DNA of 64,000 nucleotides, taken from assembly GCA_052033935.1 (NCBI GenBank), contig JBPOJE010000002.1, positions 1 through 64,000 on the forward strand, read 5' to 3'. Under the pieces are notes generated by a model that saw nothing but the letters and a program-made list of their open reading frames with translations, had not been told where the DNA came from and ran no database searches. Positions within the stretch are counted from its first letter, which is position 1. The number at the start of each line of letters is the position of its first letter. The DNA comes from JAGVUD01 sp052033935. GTDB lineage: Bacteria; Armatimonadota; UBA5829; DSUL01. Made by a program: the position numbers and the translations under genes. This document shows positions 1 to 9,320 of the stretch, in pieces.

Positions 1-86
1 TGGACGGGTTCTTGAGCGTGAGATAGGGCACTTGGGGTGCGATCCCGAAACGACCCCCCTCTTCCGCCCCGTGTATCCGTGGATGC

Positions 87-250
87 TGTCCAAGACCCAC
101 GCTTGGTGCCAATCGAGCCTTCTGCGCGCTCAGAACGGAGCTTTTCACGCTCAGACGCGGGGCGACCGCGCCCCTGATCCTCGGTTACTGCTGTCCAAGA
201 CGTTCAGACCTGGGCATCTCGGCGGCACCCGAAATAGCTATCTTGGACAG
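87..250. repeat. Three copies of CTGTCCAAGA, one inverted
   Basis: The 10-mer CTGTCCAAGA occurs at 87-96 and 191-200 in direct orientation, both inside a shared 13-mer TGCTGTCCAAGAC, and at 241-250 in inverted orientation. The inverted copy lies inside the last codons of the neighbouring pseudopilin. The copies at 191 and 241 could form a 10 bp stem with a 40 nt loop. No mobile-element gene is next to them, and I do not recognise the repeat. Confidence 0.4.
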
Positions 251-737
251 GTATGGTTCCCAGACGTGTGTTGAACCAGTACGATCCGCCCTTGTGAATC
301 TTATGAAGCGGCATGAAAAAGGGCACGTCCGTCGGCGGCGTTCCCGGTACCCTGGCGACCTGCGGCTTCCCGGCTTCGTCCACGTACCGGAAGGTGAGGC
401 TCGTGTAGTATCCCTTGTCGCTGTCGCAGCGCCAGTGCTTTGCCGTTTTGGCGTATGGCAGCATCGCGTCCCAGATGATGGGCGTCAAAACAGCCGTCTT
501 GGAGTCCCAGTAGGTGCCGTCGCTGGGATCTCGCGCCAGCGGCATCAAGCCCCGATTGTCATCCGTGTACATGTGCAGTTGCATTCCGATCTGTTTGAGG
601 TTGCTCAGGCACTTGGCTTTCTTCGACTGCTCCCTCGCCGAGGCGAAGACAGGGAACAGGATGGCCGCCAGTATCGCGATGATAGCGATGACCACCAGCA
701 ATTCGATGAGCGTGAAGCCACGGGTTTTCTTCTGCAT
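204..737 (-). CDS. Type II secretion/type IV pilus-like pseudopilin (short)
   Basis: The 177 aa product begins with a short basic leader (MQKKTR) and the prepilin peptidase site G|FTLIE, with Glu at +5, followed by a long hydrophobic helix (residues 8-31). Such proteins are cleaved and N-methylated by a prepilin peptidase and exposed at the cell surface or periplasm. Residues 40-60 (CLSNLKQIG and MYTDDN) match the H-X9-DG pseudopilin family that is abundant in Armatimonadota and Planctomycetota. The family usually runs 220-300 aa and ends with an ADGH-type motif. Here the protein stops early and that motif is missing, so the gene may be 3'-truncated. No other secretion gene is adjacent. Confidence 0.85.
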   Translation of the reverse strand: MQKKTRGFTLIELLVVIAIIAILAAILFPVFASAREQSKKAKCLSNLKQIGMQLHMYTDDNRGLMPLARDPSDGTYWDSKTAVLTPIIWDAMLPYAKTAKHWRCDSDKGYYTSLTFRYVDEAGKPQVARVPGTPPTDVPFFMPLHKIHKGGSYWFNTRLGTIPVQDSYFGCRRDAQV

Positions 738-950
738 TCCTTGTCCTTCCGCGCCGGTTTTCCGTCGAGGATTTCACCCGGCGGCCCCGAGTATACATCA
801 ACCACGCTGCGCCGCGAAAGGCGGCCTCCAAAAAACCGGGGAGCGCTGTTCGTCAAAACCCTTGCGTACAGCATATCGTTTGTGTAAGTTATTCTGCGTC
901 ATTCGAGGAGAGGAGCCGGCGTTCATTCTGACGCTGGAGTATGACTAGCC

Positions 951-1358
951 ATGCCTTATTGCCCGGAATGTGGAGCGGAGTATCGAAAGGGATTCGAGGA
1001 GTGCACCGAATGTGGTGTTGAACTTCTGGAAGACGAGGACGAAAGCCTGTACCCCGACGACGAGGACGACCTGGACGAGGACGAAGATGCCGGGGCCGAA
1101 GACTCGGGAGAGATGCTGGAGATTTACAGCGGTCCTCCCTACGCCGCCACTATCCTGCTCAATGCCCTGAAAGAGCGCGGTGTCGGTGCGGTCCTGCGCC
1201 CTGATTCGGATAGTCCGTACATACCGCCCGCTGAGGCGTCTGTCTTCGTGTCAGAGCTCGACTATAACCAGCACGACGACGTGATTCAGGAGTGCATGGA
1301 GCTTGTCGAAGTTGATCCGGGGCAGGGTGCGCTCTTTGAGTCTGGCGACGAGGACTAA
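951..1358 (+). CDS. Zinc-ribbon protein with DUF2007-like domain
   Basis: The 135 aa protein opens with a zinc ribbon (CPECG at residues 4-8, CTECG at 18-22). A very acidic linker follows (about residues 25-50, mostly Asp and Glu), then a C-terminal domain of about 80 aa that begins EIYSGPPYAATIL. That domain resembles the DUF2007/putative signal-transducing fold, a small ferredoxin-like domain often joined to zinc ribbons. It has no signal peptide, so it is probably cytoplasmic. It stands alone between oppositely oriented or unrelated genes. The biochemical role is unknown and the family call rests on the motif pattern only. Confidence 0.7.
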   Translation: MPYCPECGAEYRKGFEECTECGVELLEDEDESLYPDDEDDLDEDEDAGAEDSGEMLEIYSGPPYAATILLNALKERGVGAVLRPDSDSPYIPPAEASVFVSELDYNQHDDVIQECMELVEVDPGQGALFESGDED

Positions 1359-1590
1359 CTGGCCGCAAGCTCGCACTTAAGCGTTACTCTCGACGAGCAC
1401 GATCTTAGGGCCGTGAGGGTGGGCGGAATATCACGTCGTTCCATGCTCGACCCGGAACCCGCGGCGCGCGCCTGGCCGGGTGCTGAATCGAGTTCCGCAA
1501 GACGCCACCATCACGTCATTCCGCCCTTCATCGCGCAATCAACGAAGCCTCGTGCAGGATTCGCCGCCTCGGCGGACTAACGAGAATGGC

Positions 1591-3345
1591 ATGTCGAAAC
1601 ACATTGCCCGTCCCAACTTCCGCGCCCGCTCGCACGCCGTGGCAGCCGGTCACTACCTCGCCGCCATGGTGGGTCACGACGTGCTGCGTGACGGCGGCAA
1701 CGCCATAGACGCAGCGGCGGCGGTCGCGTTCTGCCTTGCCGTGCTCGAGCCGCATCAGAACGGCCTCGGCGGCGAGTGCCCGATGATCGTCCATTTCCAG
1801 GGAAGGACGATGGCCGTGTCCGGACAGGGAACCTCGCCGCGAGGGCTGACCCTCGACTGGTTCCGTGAGCAGGGCATCAGCCTCATTCCCGACGACGGCT
1901 TGCTGCCAGCCACCGTGCCCGCTCATGTCGGCACCTGGCTCGTTGTGCTCCGCGACTTCGGGACAATGCCGCTCGCGCGCGTGCTCGAACCGGCCATTGA
2001 TCTCGCCGAGACAGGCTTCGCCGCGTACCCGCGGCTCTGCGAGGCGATAGCGGGGGCGCGCGACCGCTTTCTGAACGAGTGGAGCTCTTCGGCGGAAACC
2101 TTCCTCATAAGCGGAGTGACACCCCAGCCGGGCGAACGCGTGCAGTATCCGGCAATCGCGGAAACGCTGCGGCGGCTGCGCAACCAGGCGGCGCGCAAGA
2201 TTAACAGGGCTGACGGAGTGCAGGCGGCGTTCGACTGGTTCTACAAAGGCCCCGTGGCAGCGGCAATCCAGGAGTTTTGCGCGAGCACATGCTGCCACGA
2301 CGCCACCGGACGCGACAACAAGGGCTTCCTGACGGCCGAAGACATCGGGCGATGGAAGCCTAAATGCGAGGATCCGCTGAGTCTGCAGTACCGGGGCGTC
2401 ACCGTGCACAAATGCGGCCCGTGGAGCCAGGGGCCGGTCTTCCTGCAGCAGCTTGCCATCCTCGCCGGCTTCGACCTCGCGGCGATGGAGCCGGGGAGCG
2501 TCGAATACCTTCACCTACTTATCGAAGCCGCTCGTCTGGCATTCGCCGACCGCGAGGCGTATTACGGCGACCCCGGCTTCGACCGCGTGCCGATGGCAAA
2601 GCTGCTCTCCGAGAGCTACAACGCCGGGCGCAGGGCAATGATAGACCCGCGCAAGGCCGCCGATGGGCTGAGGCCGGGCGACCTGAGCGAGCATGTCGCT
2701 ATCCCGGACGTGAGCACGGCTCTGCCTCCGGGCGCGATTGCGGAGGCCGGGGACGCTCACACGGCAGACACGACTCATCTCGATGTCGTGGACAAACACG
2801 GTAACTGTGTCTCCGCGACGCCCTCCGGCGGGTGGCTCATGACCTCCCCGGTGATCCCTGGCCTCGGGTTCCCGCTCGGAACGCGCGGGCAGATGTTCTA
2901 TCTCGACCCCGCAAGAGCCAACTGCTATGCGCCAGGTAAGCGCCCGCGAACCACCCTGTCACCGTCGCTCGCAACGCGGGACGGACGCCCCTGGCTGGTC
3001 TTCGGCACGCCCGGAGGGGACGGGCAGGATCAGTGGATGCTGCAGCTCTTCCTGAACATCGTCGAGTTCGGAATGAGTGCCGCCGAGGCTGTCGAGGCAC
3101 CCACCGTGACGGTGCAGAGCTTCCCGGCGTCGTTCTATCCGCGGAGCTGCACGCCCGGGCTTGTTGCGTGCGAATCGCGCATACCCCTCAAGACAATGAC
3201 CGCTCTGCATGAGATGGGGCACGAGATCGAGGTTGACCCGGCGTTCGCCCACGGCAAGCCATCGGTGATCAGGCTGCTCGAGGACGGAAGTCTTGAGGCG
3301 GCGATCACCAGCCGCGCGGAAGTCGGCTACGTGACTGGCTGGTAG
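1591..3345 (+). CDS. ggt: Gamma-glutamyltransferase family protein
   Basis: This Ntn-hydrolase of 584 aa would cleave or transfer the gamma-glutamyl group of glutathione-like substrates. The N-terminal part has the family signature DVLRDGGNAIDAAAAVAFC, and GLGGECPMIV lies a little downstream. The autoprocessing nucleophile is expected in TTHLDVVDKHGN, where the first Thr is about residue 394, the position where the precursor splits into large and small subunits. I chose the ATG at 1591 because homology begins a few residues after it; the frame stays open upstream to 1480 with low-complexity residues. There is no clear signal peptide, so a cytoplasmic form is likely. The substrate cannot be read from the sequence. 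Confidence 0.9.
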   Translation: MSKHIARPNFRARSHAVAAGHYLAAMVGHDVLRDGGNAIDAAAAVAFCLAVLEPHQNGLGGECPMIVHFQGRTMAVSGQGTSPRGLTLDWFREQGISLIPDDGLLPATVPAHVGTWLVVLRDFGTMPLARVLEPAIDLAETGFAAYPRLCEAIAGARDRFLNEWSSSAETFLISGVTPQPGERVQYPAIAETLRRLRNQAARKINRADGVQAAFDWFYKGPVAAAIQEFCASTCCHDATGRDNKGFLTAEDIGRWKPKCEDPLSLQYRGVTVHKCGPWSQGPVFLQQLAILAGFDLAAMEPGSVEYLHLLIEAARLAFADREAYYGDPGFDRVPMAKLLSESYNAGRRAMIDPRKAADGLRPGDLSEHVAIPDVSTALPPGAIAEAGDAHTADTTHLDVVDKHGNCVSATPSGGWLMTSPVIPGLGFPLGTRGQMFYLDPARANCYAPGKRPRTTLSPSLATRDGRPWLVFGTPGGDGQDQWMLQLFLNIVEFGMSAAEAVEAPTVTVQSFPASFYPRSCTPGLVACESRIPLKTMTALHEMGHEIEVDPAFAHGKPSVIRLLEDGSLEAAITSRAEVGYVTGW

Positions 3346-3354
3346 CCGGGGCGC

Positions 3355-4059
3355 TCAGGCCGGACGGACGAAGATATCCCTCGCGATCTCAGCGTCAATC
3401 GCGACATCCGTTTCGCCGATGCGAACCACGAACGAAGGCTTCTTCTGGTGCAGGTGCACGTCGTTCCCCGCGTAGATGCCGAGAACGCCCAGCCGGTCCA
3501 GGCGCGAGTGGCGCCGGATGGCGATGAACACGATGCGGTAGCGCTCGCCGATGCGAGCTTCGGTCAGCGGCGCGACCAGAGGCTTGATCTCCCTGTCGTG
3601 CCTTTCGCAGCAGGGGCCAGGTGGAATGGGTCTGCCGTGCGGGCACTGTGGCGGATGCCCCAGAAAGCTGCAAAGCCTGTCGGCGATGCGAGGGCTGATC
3701 GTGTGCTCCATGGCGCAGACCTCCGCCTGCTCCGACCCCGGTTCGATGTCCAGAACCTGCGTCAGAAGCATCTCCGCCAGTCTGTGACGCCGGATTGCCT
3801 GCTTCGCCCGCTCGCGCCCTGTTGCGGTTAGAACAATCTCGCTTTCCCGCTTCTCGATGAGCTTCGCCTTCAGCAGGCCCTCCACATGATCGCCAAACAT
3901 GCACCCTCCCCGGGTGATGGGCTCTTCGCTGTCCGAGTGCGAACCTCCGCACACCTCGCCGTGCTCCACCGTGCTATCCGGAACGACAGGCCGGCAGTCT
4001 TCCTCGGCCATCCAGAGTTGCTCCAGCAGATGATCCAGAAACTGGTTGCTCTTTGCCAT
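3355..4059 (-). CDS. DtxR/MntR-type metal-dependent regulator with FeoA-like C-terminus
   Basis: The 234 aa protein is likely the Fe(II)- or Mn(II)-responsive repressor of the adjacent feoB operon. The N-terminal winged-helix part (about residues 55-90) carries LTATGRERA, followed by the dimerisation region with HRLAEMLL and MEHTISPRIADRLCSFLGHP. The family hallmark CPHGRPIP is near residue 139. The last 75 residues form an SH3-like FeoA domain. An insert rich in Cys, His and Asp (residues 20-53) precedes the wing and is unusual; it may bind metal. It is the third gene of a minus-strand operon, after feoB and a small zinc-ribbon gene. The metal specificity is inferred from context. Confidence 0.85.
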   Translation of the reverse strand: MAKSNQFLDHLLEQLWMAEEDCRPVVPDSTVEHGEVCGGSHSDSEEPITRGGCMFGDHVEGLLKAKLIEKRESEIVLTATGRERAKQAIRRHRLAEMLLTQVLDIEPGSEQAEVCAMEHTISPRIADRLCSFLGHPPQCPHGRPIPPGPCCERHDREIKPLVAPLTEARIGERYRIVFIAIRRHSRLDRLGVLGIYAGNDVHLHQKKPSFVVRIGETDVAIDAEIARDIFVRPA

Positions 4060-4078
4060 ACGATTGATACCCCTCAGT

Positions 4079-4285
4079 TCACCCTCTGCCCGTCTTCAGG
4101 CGCGCGGCCACTCTCTCAACCATCTCAACGATGCTGGACTTCATACGCAGTTCGATGCCGCAGTTCGGGCAGCACGATGCCCCGCAGCCTGCGTGCAGCG
4201 AGGCGAGAGGACAACTGCCGCACTTGTCCCGCAGTTCCTCTTCCGTGTACCGATATCCGCAGAAATGGCACTTTTGCCCGTTCAT
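4079..4285 (-). CDS. Small Cys-rich (rubredoxin-like) protein of the feo operon
   Basis: The 68 aa product starts MNGQKCHFCGYRY. It contains three Cys pairs or groups (CHFCG, CGSCPL with an upstream GC, and CCPNCG), enough for one or two zinc or iron knuckles, followed by a basic helical tail. Its ATG overlaps the feoB stop in an ATGA (4282-4285), so it is translationally coupled to feoB, and the DtxR-type regulator begins 19 nt after its stop. The position suggests a FeoC-like accessory or an iron sensor for FeoB. That function is inferred from context only. A longer upstream extension of the frame lies entirely inside feoB and was not used. Confidence 0.75.
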   Translation of the reverse strand: MNGQKCHFCGYRYTEEELRDKCGSCPLASLHAGCGASCCPNCGIELRMKSSIVEMVERVAARLKTGRG

Positions 4286-6234
4286 AGAATCCCCGACGAC
4301 AGCAGAAGCCTCACCAGTCCACCCACGATGACCGCCAGAGGAACGATGAACGCGGCCTGAGCGAACGCAGTCTTCCAGCCCCTCTCTTTGATCATCACGA
4401 AGAAGTTGGCGATGCACGGCACGAACAGCGTAATGGTGACCAGCCCCACGATCACCTGATCCATGTCCAGCAACCCCTGCTGCTGCAGAGCTGAAAGTCC
4501 CGCTCCGCCGTAATCCCTGCGCAGAAAGCCCATAATGAACGCCCGCGCGGCCTGCTCCGGCATCCCGAGAATGCCTGTCACGACAGGCGCGGCCGCTTTT
4601 TCGATCGTTTGCAGACGATTAAGCCTGTCGAGCACGAAAAGAACCATGGTTCCCAGAACGAAGAGCGGTACGGCCTCTTTGATGTACCACTCCGTCCGCG
4701 CCAGAGTCTTCTTCACGATGTTGCCGATCTTCGGGGGCCGCACGGGCGGAATCTCGAGGATGAAGTCTGACCTGCTGCCGGGCATCACCTTGCCCGCGAG
4801 GTAGCCGACGGCCAGCATCACGATCAGCACGACCGAACCCCAGATGGCCAGCGCCCTCATATCTCCGCCGAGCATCGCCATAACCACGGCGAGCTGCGCG
4901 GAGCAGGGTACGCCGAGCGCCAGAAGCAGCGTCACAATCGTACGCTCGCGGGGGGTGTCCAGAACCCGGGTGGTGAGCGTCGCCATCGTGTCGCACCCCA
5001 GCCCGAGCATCATCGGGAGCACTGCCTTGCCGTTCAGGCCCATGGCACGGAACATCTGGTTGACCATCACGGCCAGCCGGGGCAGATACCCGCTGTCCTC
5101 CAGAATGCTGAACGCGAGAAAGAAGGTGAAGACCACCGGCATCACGATGGCCAGCCCGTACGTGAGGGCCATGGTGATGATGCCGAACTCGCCCACAAAG
5201 AGGTCGTGCACCAGCGGGGAAGGCACGAGCGCAAACAAAGCGCGCGCTGCCGGGTTGATGTATTCTTCGAACAAGCCTTCCTCAATGAGACCTACCAGAG
5301 TTCCCGCGCCGAGCACGCCGACGAACTTGTACACCACGTACAAGATGACCACCATCAGCGCAACGCCGCCCACCGGGTGCATCGCCGTCCGCCCAAGCCA
5401 CGCCGCCAGCCTGCCTTCCGACGTCTGTGTGCGAAGCACCACTTGCGCGTACATCCTCTGCACCGCCAGCACCTGCTGCCGCGTGATACACTGCCCCACG
5501 GGCGTGGCGCTCTGCTGCGCCAGAGCGTCGCGAATCTCCAGAATCCGCCGAAGGGCATCGGCCGGGACCGTCCGCTCGAGCCAGCCGTTCAGTGATTCGT
5601 CGCCGGAAAGAATCATCAGCGCTGCTCCCCGCCGCGAGGCGCAATCCTCGGGAAGCAGCCACGATATCTCGCACACGGCGCGTTCGATGGCGGGGGGGTA
5701 GCTCACTAGCGCTTGCGGCGCCGCGGGCTTCGCCAGAGCTTCCGTCAGCCGCTCGATGCCCTTGCGTTCGATCGCAACGGTGGGGACGACAGGGATGCCC
5801 ACCAGCTCTTGCAGGTGCGCGGAGTCCACCTGAATGCCGCTGAAGCTGGCTTCGTCCGTCATGTTCAGCGCAAGCACCATGGGAAGCCCCATTTCGGCAA
5901 GCTGCACGGTCAGGCGCAGCACCCGCTTCAGATTCTTGGCGTCACCCACCTGGAGGACTAGGTCCGGGGGCTGGTCGAGCAGAATGTCCCGCGTCACTTT
6001 CTCGTCTTCGGACATGGGGGTGAGGCTGTTCGTGCCGGGAGTGTCAATCACAACCTGCCGCTTGCCGTGCAGATTCGCGCTGCCCTTCATCACCTCCACG
6101 GTAGTGCCGGGGTAGTTCGAGACCGTCACGTACGTTCCGGTCAGAATACTGAAGAGGACGCTCTTGCCTGTGTTGGGGTTACCCACGAGACAGATCGTGC
6201 GCTCACTGATTGCGTGCGAGGCTTGAAATGTCAT
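4282..6234 (-). CDS. feoB: Ferrous iron transport protein B
   Basis: FeoB is the inner-membrane Fe(II) permease with a cytosolic G domain. With the ATG at 6234 the protein has 650 aa. It shows G1 GNPNTGKS (residues 18-25), a YPGTTVE switch region, G3 DTPG (64-67) and G4 NMTD (124-127), then a helical spacer and a polytopic C-terminal half with the gate motifs GLGCDTMA and LGVPCSAQ. An AGGAG-like site lies about 11 nt before this ATG. A GTG at 6258 is possible but less well placed. No separate feoA exists; a FeoA-like domain is instead fused to the regulator two genes downstream. Iron repression by that regulator is likely. Confidence 0.95.
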   Translation of the reverse strand: MTFQASHAISERTICLVGNPNTGKSVLFSILTGTYVTVSNYPGTTVEVMKGSANLHGKRQVVIDTPGTNSLTPMSEDEKVTRDILLDQPPDLVLQVGDAKNLKRVLRLTVQLAEMGLPMVLALNMTDEASFSGIQVDSAHLQELVGIPVVPTVAIERKGIERLTEALAKPAAPQALVSYPPAIERAVCEISWLLPEDCASRRGAALMILSGDESLNGWLERTVPADALRRILEIRDALAQQSATPVGQCITRQQVLAVQRMYAQVVLRTQTSEGRLAAWLGRTAMHPVGGVALMVVILYVVYKFVGVLGAGTLVGLIEEGLFEEYINPAARALFALVPSPLVHDLFVGEFGIITMALTYGLAIVMPVVFTFFLAFSILEDSGYLPRLAVMVNQMFRAMGLNGKAVLPMMLGLGCDTMATLTTRVLDTPRERTIVTLLLALGVPCSAQLAVVMAMLGGDMRALAIWGSVVLIVMLAVGYLAGKVMPGSRSDFILEIPPVRPPKIGNIVKKTLARTEWYIKEAVPLFVLGTMVLFVLDRLNRLQTIEKAAAPVVTGILGMPEQAARAFIMGFLRRDYGGAGLSALQQQGLLDMDQVIVGLVTITLFVPCIANFFVMIKERGWKTAFAQAAFIVPLAVIVGGLVRLLLSSGIL

Positions 6235-6436
6235 CGCTTCGCCAGCTCCTGTTGCCACCGAGTGGTATGTAGCATTGAAAAAGAAAGGGACCCCACCGAA
6301 TCCAGCGGCATTGTAGCCATCCGCCCGTCAGGCTGTCAACAGAATGCGACACGGTTGCACGCCCCGCCAGCGCTTTTTTGCGGCGGGCAGGAATCCGGCC
6401 ACTGCCGCCGAACACACGCTGTGGCAGCAAGTGAAA

Positions 6437-7225
6437 ATGCGTCCTACTCAGTTTTGTATAGAGTCTTCTTCGCCGCAGTTCACGCGCGTCGCGCGCGTTT
6501 ACGACGACCTCATGGCCGAGATATCCTACGGCCTCTGGGTCAGCTACATCAAGGAACTCTGGCACTCGCGCGGTCTGTCGCCCGTGTCTGTGCTCGATAT
6601 CGCCTGCGGAACAGGCAACGTGACGTACCGTCTTGCCGCCGAAGGGTACGAGACCTGGGGTGTGGACTACTCGCAGCCCATGATAGACATCGCCCGTTCC
6701 AAGCTGCCCGCTTATCGCGGGTGCGGCCCCGCACCGCGGTTCGAATGCCAGAACGCCGCCGCGATCGTGCTGCCGCGGACGTTCGATGCCGCGGTGTCCC
6801 TCTTCGACAGTCTGAACTACATCCTCGATGAACAGGACCTGAAGCGCGCCTTCGCGGCTGTCGCGCGGCATCTCAATCCGGGCGGGCTGTTCATATTCGA
6901 TGTGAACACGGTATTCGCGCTGTCGCACCACTTCTTCGACCAGGACAACCTGTCATCGCAGCGGTTCCCCCTGTACCGCTGGGTGAGCCACTGGGACCCG
7001 GAGACGCGGCTGTGCACTATCGAGATGGACTTCAGGACGCTCGGCGAGAACGGCATCGAGGACTTTCACGAGACGCACTATCAGCGGGGCTACACCACCA
7101 TTCAACTCAGGCAGGGCCTCGAGCAGGCCGGTCTGACCGATATCGAGTTCCTGCACGCATTCACGACGCGCCCGCCGTCCGGGCGCTCCGATCGCATCTA
7201 CGTCATTTCGAGGAAACCGCGGTGA
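6437..7225 (+). CDS. Class I SAM-dependent methyltransferase
   Basis: The 262 aa cytosolic protein has the Rossmann motif I VLDIACGTGNVTYRLA and then WGVDYSQPMIDIA (motif II, acidic loop). The post-motif FDAAVSLFDSLNYILD is typical of small-molecule methyltransferases. The ATG at 6437 lies 8 nt after a CAGCAAG stretch. An in-frame GTG sits two codons upstream, and the frame is open to 6344 without homology. It precedes a sugar-utilisation module on the same strand but shares no obvious pathway with it. The substrate is unknown. Confidence 0.85.
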   Translation: MRPTQFCIESSSPQFTRVARVYDDLMAEISYGLWVSYIKELWHSRGLSPVSVLDIACGTGNVTYRLAAEGYETWGVDYSQPMIDIARSKLPAYRGCGPAPRFECQNAAAIVLPRTFDAAVSLFDSLNYILDEQDLKRAFAAVARHLNPGGLFIFDVNTVFALSHHFFDQDNLSSQRFPLYRWVSHWDPETRLCTIEMDFRTLGENGIEDFHETHYQRGYTTIQLRQGLEQAGLTDIEFLHAFTTRPPSGRSDRIYVISRKPR

Positions 7226-7258
7226 TGCTTCTCCCGCTGGCTCCTCAGGAGGGTCAAC

Positions 7259-9211
7259 GTGACAGCCAGAATCACTCTTGCGCTCTGCGTGGCCGCCGCC
7301 GGGATTACAGGCATGCCTGCTGAGGCCGTGCCCGGATTCCGGGGGACGTTCTACGCGGGCCGTGGCGACACGGCCTACATCCAGTTGCTCGACACCGCGC
7401 GCCGGATGTTCTCTCCCGACCCCGTGTATCAGAACATGTCCATGCTCTACCATACCGCGTGGAACGGGCTGGTGGAGGGACCGACCTGGGACGCGTGGTG
7501 GATACAGAACAGCTACGGCACAACGTACTGCGCGCTGCCGTTCTACGAGGAGCCGTTCGTCACGTTCCTGCAGAACTCCCATGATCTCTGGTTCGACCAG
7601 ATGGGCGACGGCAAGCGGGCCGGAGTGCACGGCTGGGTTGCCCCCGATGGGTGTTTGTGCGACTGTGCCCGGCCGGGGTGGGTGGTGTACCGGCAGGGCG
7701 ACGGGTGCATTGACATGCACGACTGGGGCATGGAGTTCACGGCGGCCGGCGTGCTGATGCAGTCGGAACTGCTGCTGATCTCCCGCGATCTCGCCGCAAT
7801 CCGGAGCTATCTGCCGAAACTCGAGCGGTCTGTCGAGTTCATCGAAAGCCGCCGCGACCGTGCGAAAAACCTGTTTCTCGTCGGGCCGGCAGGGAACCTG
7901 CTCGCCCCGAGCTACGGCGGATGGAAAAGGCCTGATGGCACCTACGGCAGGGGCTATCTCACGGGGCTATCCGTCACGTACATCGCCGCGCTCGACCGCA
8001 TGATCGAGCTTCAGAAGATGGCTGGCGACACGCGCAAGGCGCGGATTTATGCCGGACGCCGCGCGTCCGCGTTCGATGGTCTGAAGTCCCTGACTGCGGA
8101 CGAGGGCTATCTGGTCATGTCCATGGATCCCGGCGGGGTGAAGCACGGCGTGTTCGGCGCACCGAAACACGGCTACTTCGAGACCCCTCCCAACCACGAC
8201 GCGGTCTGCTTCAGGGTGGTGGATCAGGAGCAGTCCGAGCGCATCTACAGCAAGATGGCGTCTATCCCCGGCCTGCGCCCGCACGGTCTCGTCATCCCCA
8301 ACTACCCCTCCTACGATGACATGTATGAGGAGCCGAAAGGACTCTGGGAGTTCGGCCGGTGGGTCAACGGCGGGCACTGGTCCACGTGCGAGGCGCGCAT
8401 GATGATGGGCTACTACCGTGTGGGGATGTTCGACGATGCGCGGCGCTCGATGGAGCAGATTCTGACGTACGCCAAGAAGTTCCGGATGGACAACCCGCTC
8501 TCCGACTTCGGCGCGAGCCCGTACCAGCCAGACCATGCGGTGAACATCACCTACGACACGTTCGGTATTCCCGCCGCGCTGATCCGCGGTCTCTTTGAGT
8601 ACATCTATACCGCGGACGGCCTGACACTCATCCCGCACATTCCCCCGGGTGTCACCGAACTCGAACAGCGGTTCCCCATCCGCTTCGGGGCGAAGAAGCT
8701 GTATCTCTCTGTCGCTGGGTCGGGCGACATCACCGCCGTCAGCGTCAACGGGAAGGACTGGACGAACCACGATGCCCAGAGCATCATCCTCCCTTACGAT
8801 GCGACGCCCGCTGTCGCCCGCGTCTGCATCGCTTTTGGCGGGGCGAAACTGCCCCGACCGGCTGAGGCGGCGAAGCCGTCCGCCTCAGCGGATGTGCGCG
8901 ACCCTCGCGTTGTCCGTCTCAAATCGTTTATCGCGGTGCTGGAGCGCGAGGGGCTGTCAGACGGCTATGCCGCTGGCCACGCCCGTCTCGCTGTTGATGC
9001 GGCATCGGCGGAAGCCGAACGCATGAAGCTGAAAGCCGCCGGGACGCTTCCGGAGCTTCCTCCGGAGGCGCGCGCCCCGGCCGATGAGTTGTACGAGTCC
9101 ACGGTCTCTAAGCTCGTTGACGGGCTGATGCAGGCCATGGAGCTGGACCTGAAGTCCGGTGACCCGCGACGCCGCAGGGCCGCCGAAATCTACGGCGCCA
9201 CGGCACAGTGA
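7259..9211 (+). CDS. Secreted six-hairpin glycosidase-like protein
   Basis: The 650 aa product begins with a GTG preceded by CAGGAGGG at good spacing and has a Sec-type signal peptide (residues 1-23, ending AEA). The mature part looks like an (alpha/alpha)6 glycosidase. It has many Trp/Tyr-rich helices, a histidine/aspartate-rich centre (HDWGMEF, NHDAVCF, NGGHWSTCEARMMMGYY) and a beta-rich C-terminal domain after LIPHIPPGV, as in rhamnosidase- or glucoamylase-like enzymes. No CAZy family can be assigned by eye. The last 110 residues are charged and helical. Two MFS transporters and an isomerase-like protein follow closely, which supports a role in releasing or processing a sugar outside the cytoplasm. 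Confidence 0.7.
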   Translation: MTARITLALCVAAAGITGMPAEAVPGFRGTFYAGRGDTAYIQLLDTARRMFSPDPVYQNMSMLYHTAWNGLVEGPTWDAWWIQNSYGTTYCALPFYEEPFVTFLQNSHDLWFDQMGDGKRAGVHGWVAPDGCLCDCARPGWVVYRQGDGCIDMHDWGMEFTAAGVLMQSELLLISRDLAAIRSYLPKLERSVEFIESRRDRAKNLFLVGPAGNLLAPSYGGWKRPDGTYGRGYLTGLSVTYIAALDRMIELQKMAGDTRKARIYAGRRASAFDGLKSLTADEGYLVMSMDPGGVKHGVFGAPKHGYFETPPNHDAVCFRVVDQEQSERIYSKMASIPGLRPHGLVIPNYPSYDDMYEEPKGLWEFGRWVNGGHWSTCEARMMMGYYRVGMFDDARRSMEQILTYAKKFRMDNPLSDFGASPYQPDHAVNITYDTFGIPAALIRGLFEYIYTADGLTLIPHIPPGVTELEQRFPIRFGAKKLYLSVAGSGDITAVSVNGKDWTNHDAQSIILPYDATPAVARVCIAFGGAKLPRPAEAAKPSASADVRDPRVVRLKSFIAVLEREGLSDGYAAGHARLAVDAASAEAERMKLKAAGTLPELPPEARAPADELYESTVSKLVDGLMQAMELDLKSGDPRRRRAAEIYGATAQ

Positions 9212-9320
9212 CCGTGCGTTGCCTGACATCCGCGCAGGAGGCGGGCGCGCCGAACGCGAAGTCACCTGCGGCAAGCCGCAGGCAGTCCCGCCGCCGTTCG
9301 ATCGAGAGGAAGGAACGCAA

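Noticed and set aside
158..176. GGGGCG/CGCCCC hairpin near the window start
   Set aside because: The stem is only 6 bp and has no U-run on either strand, so it is not a convincing terminator.
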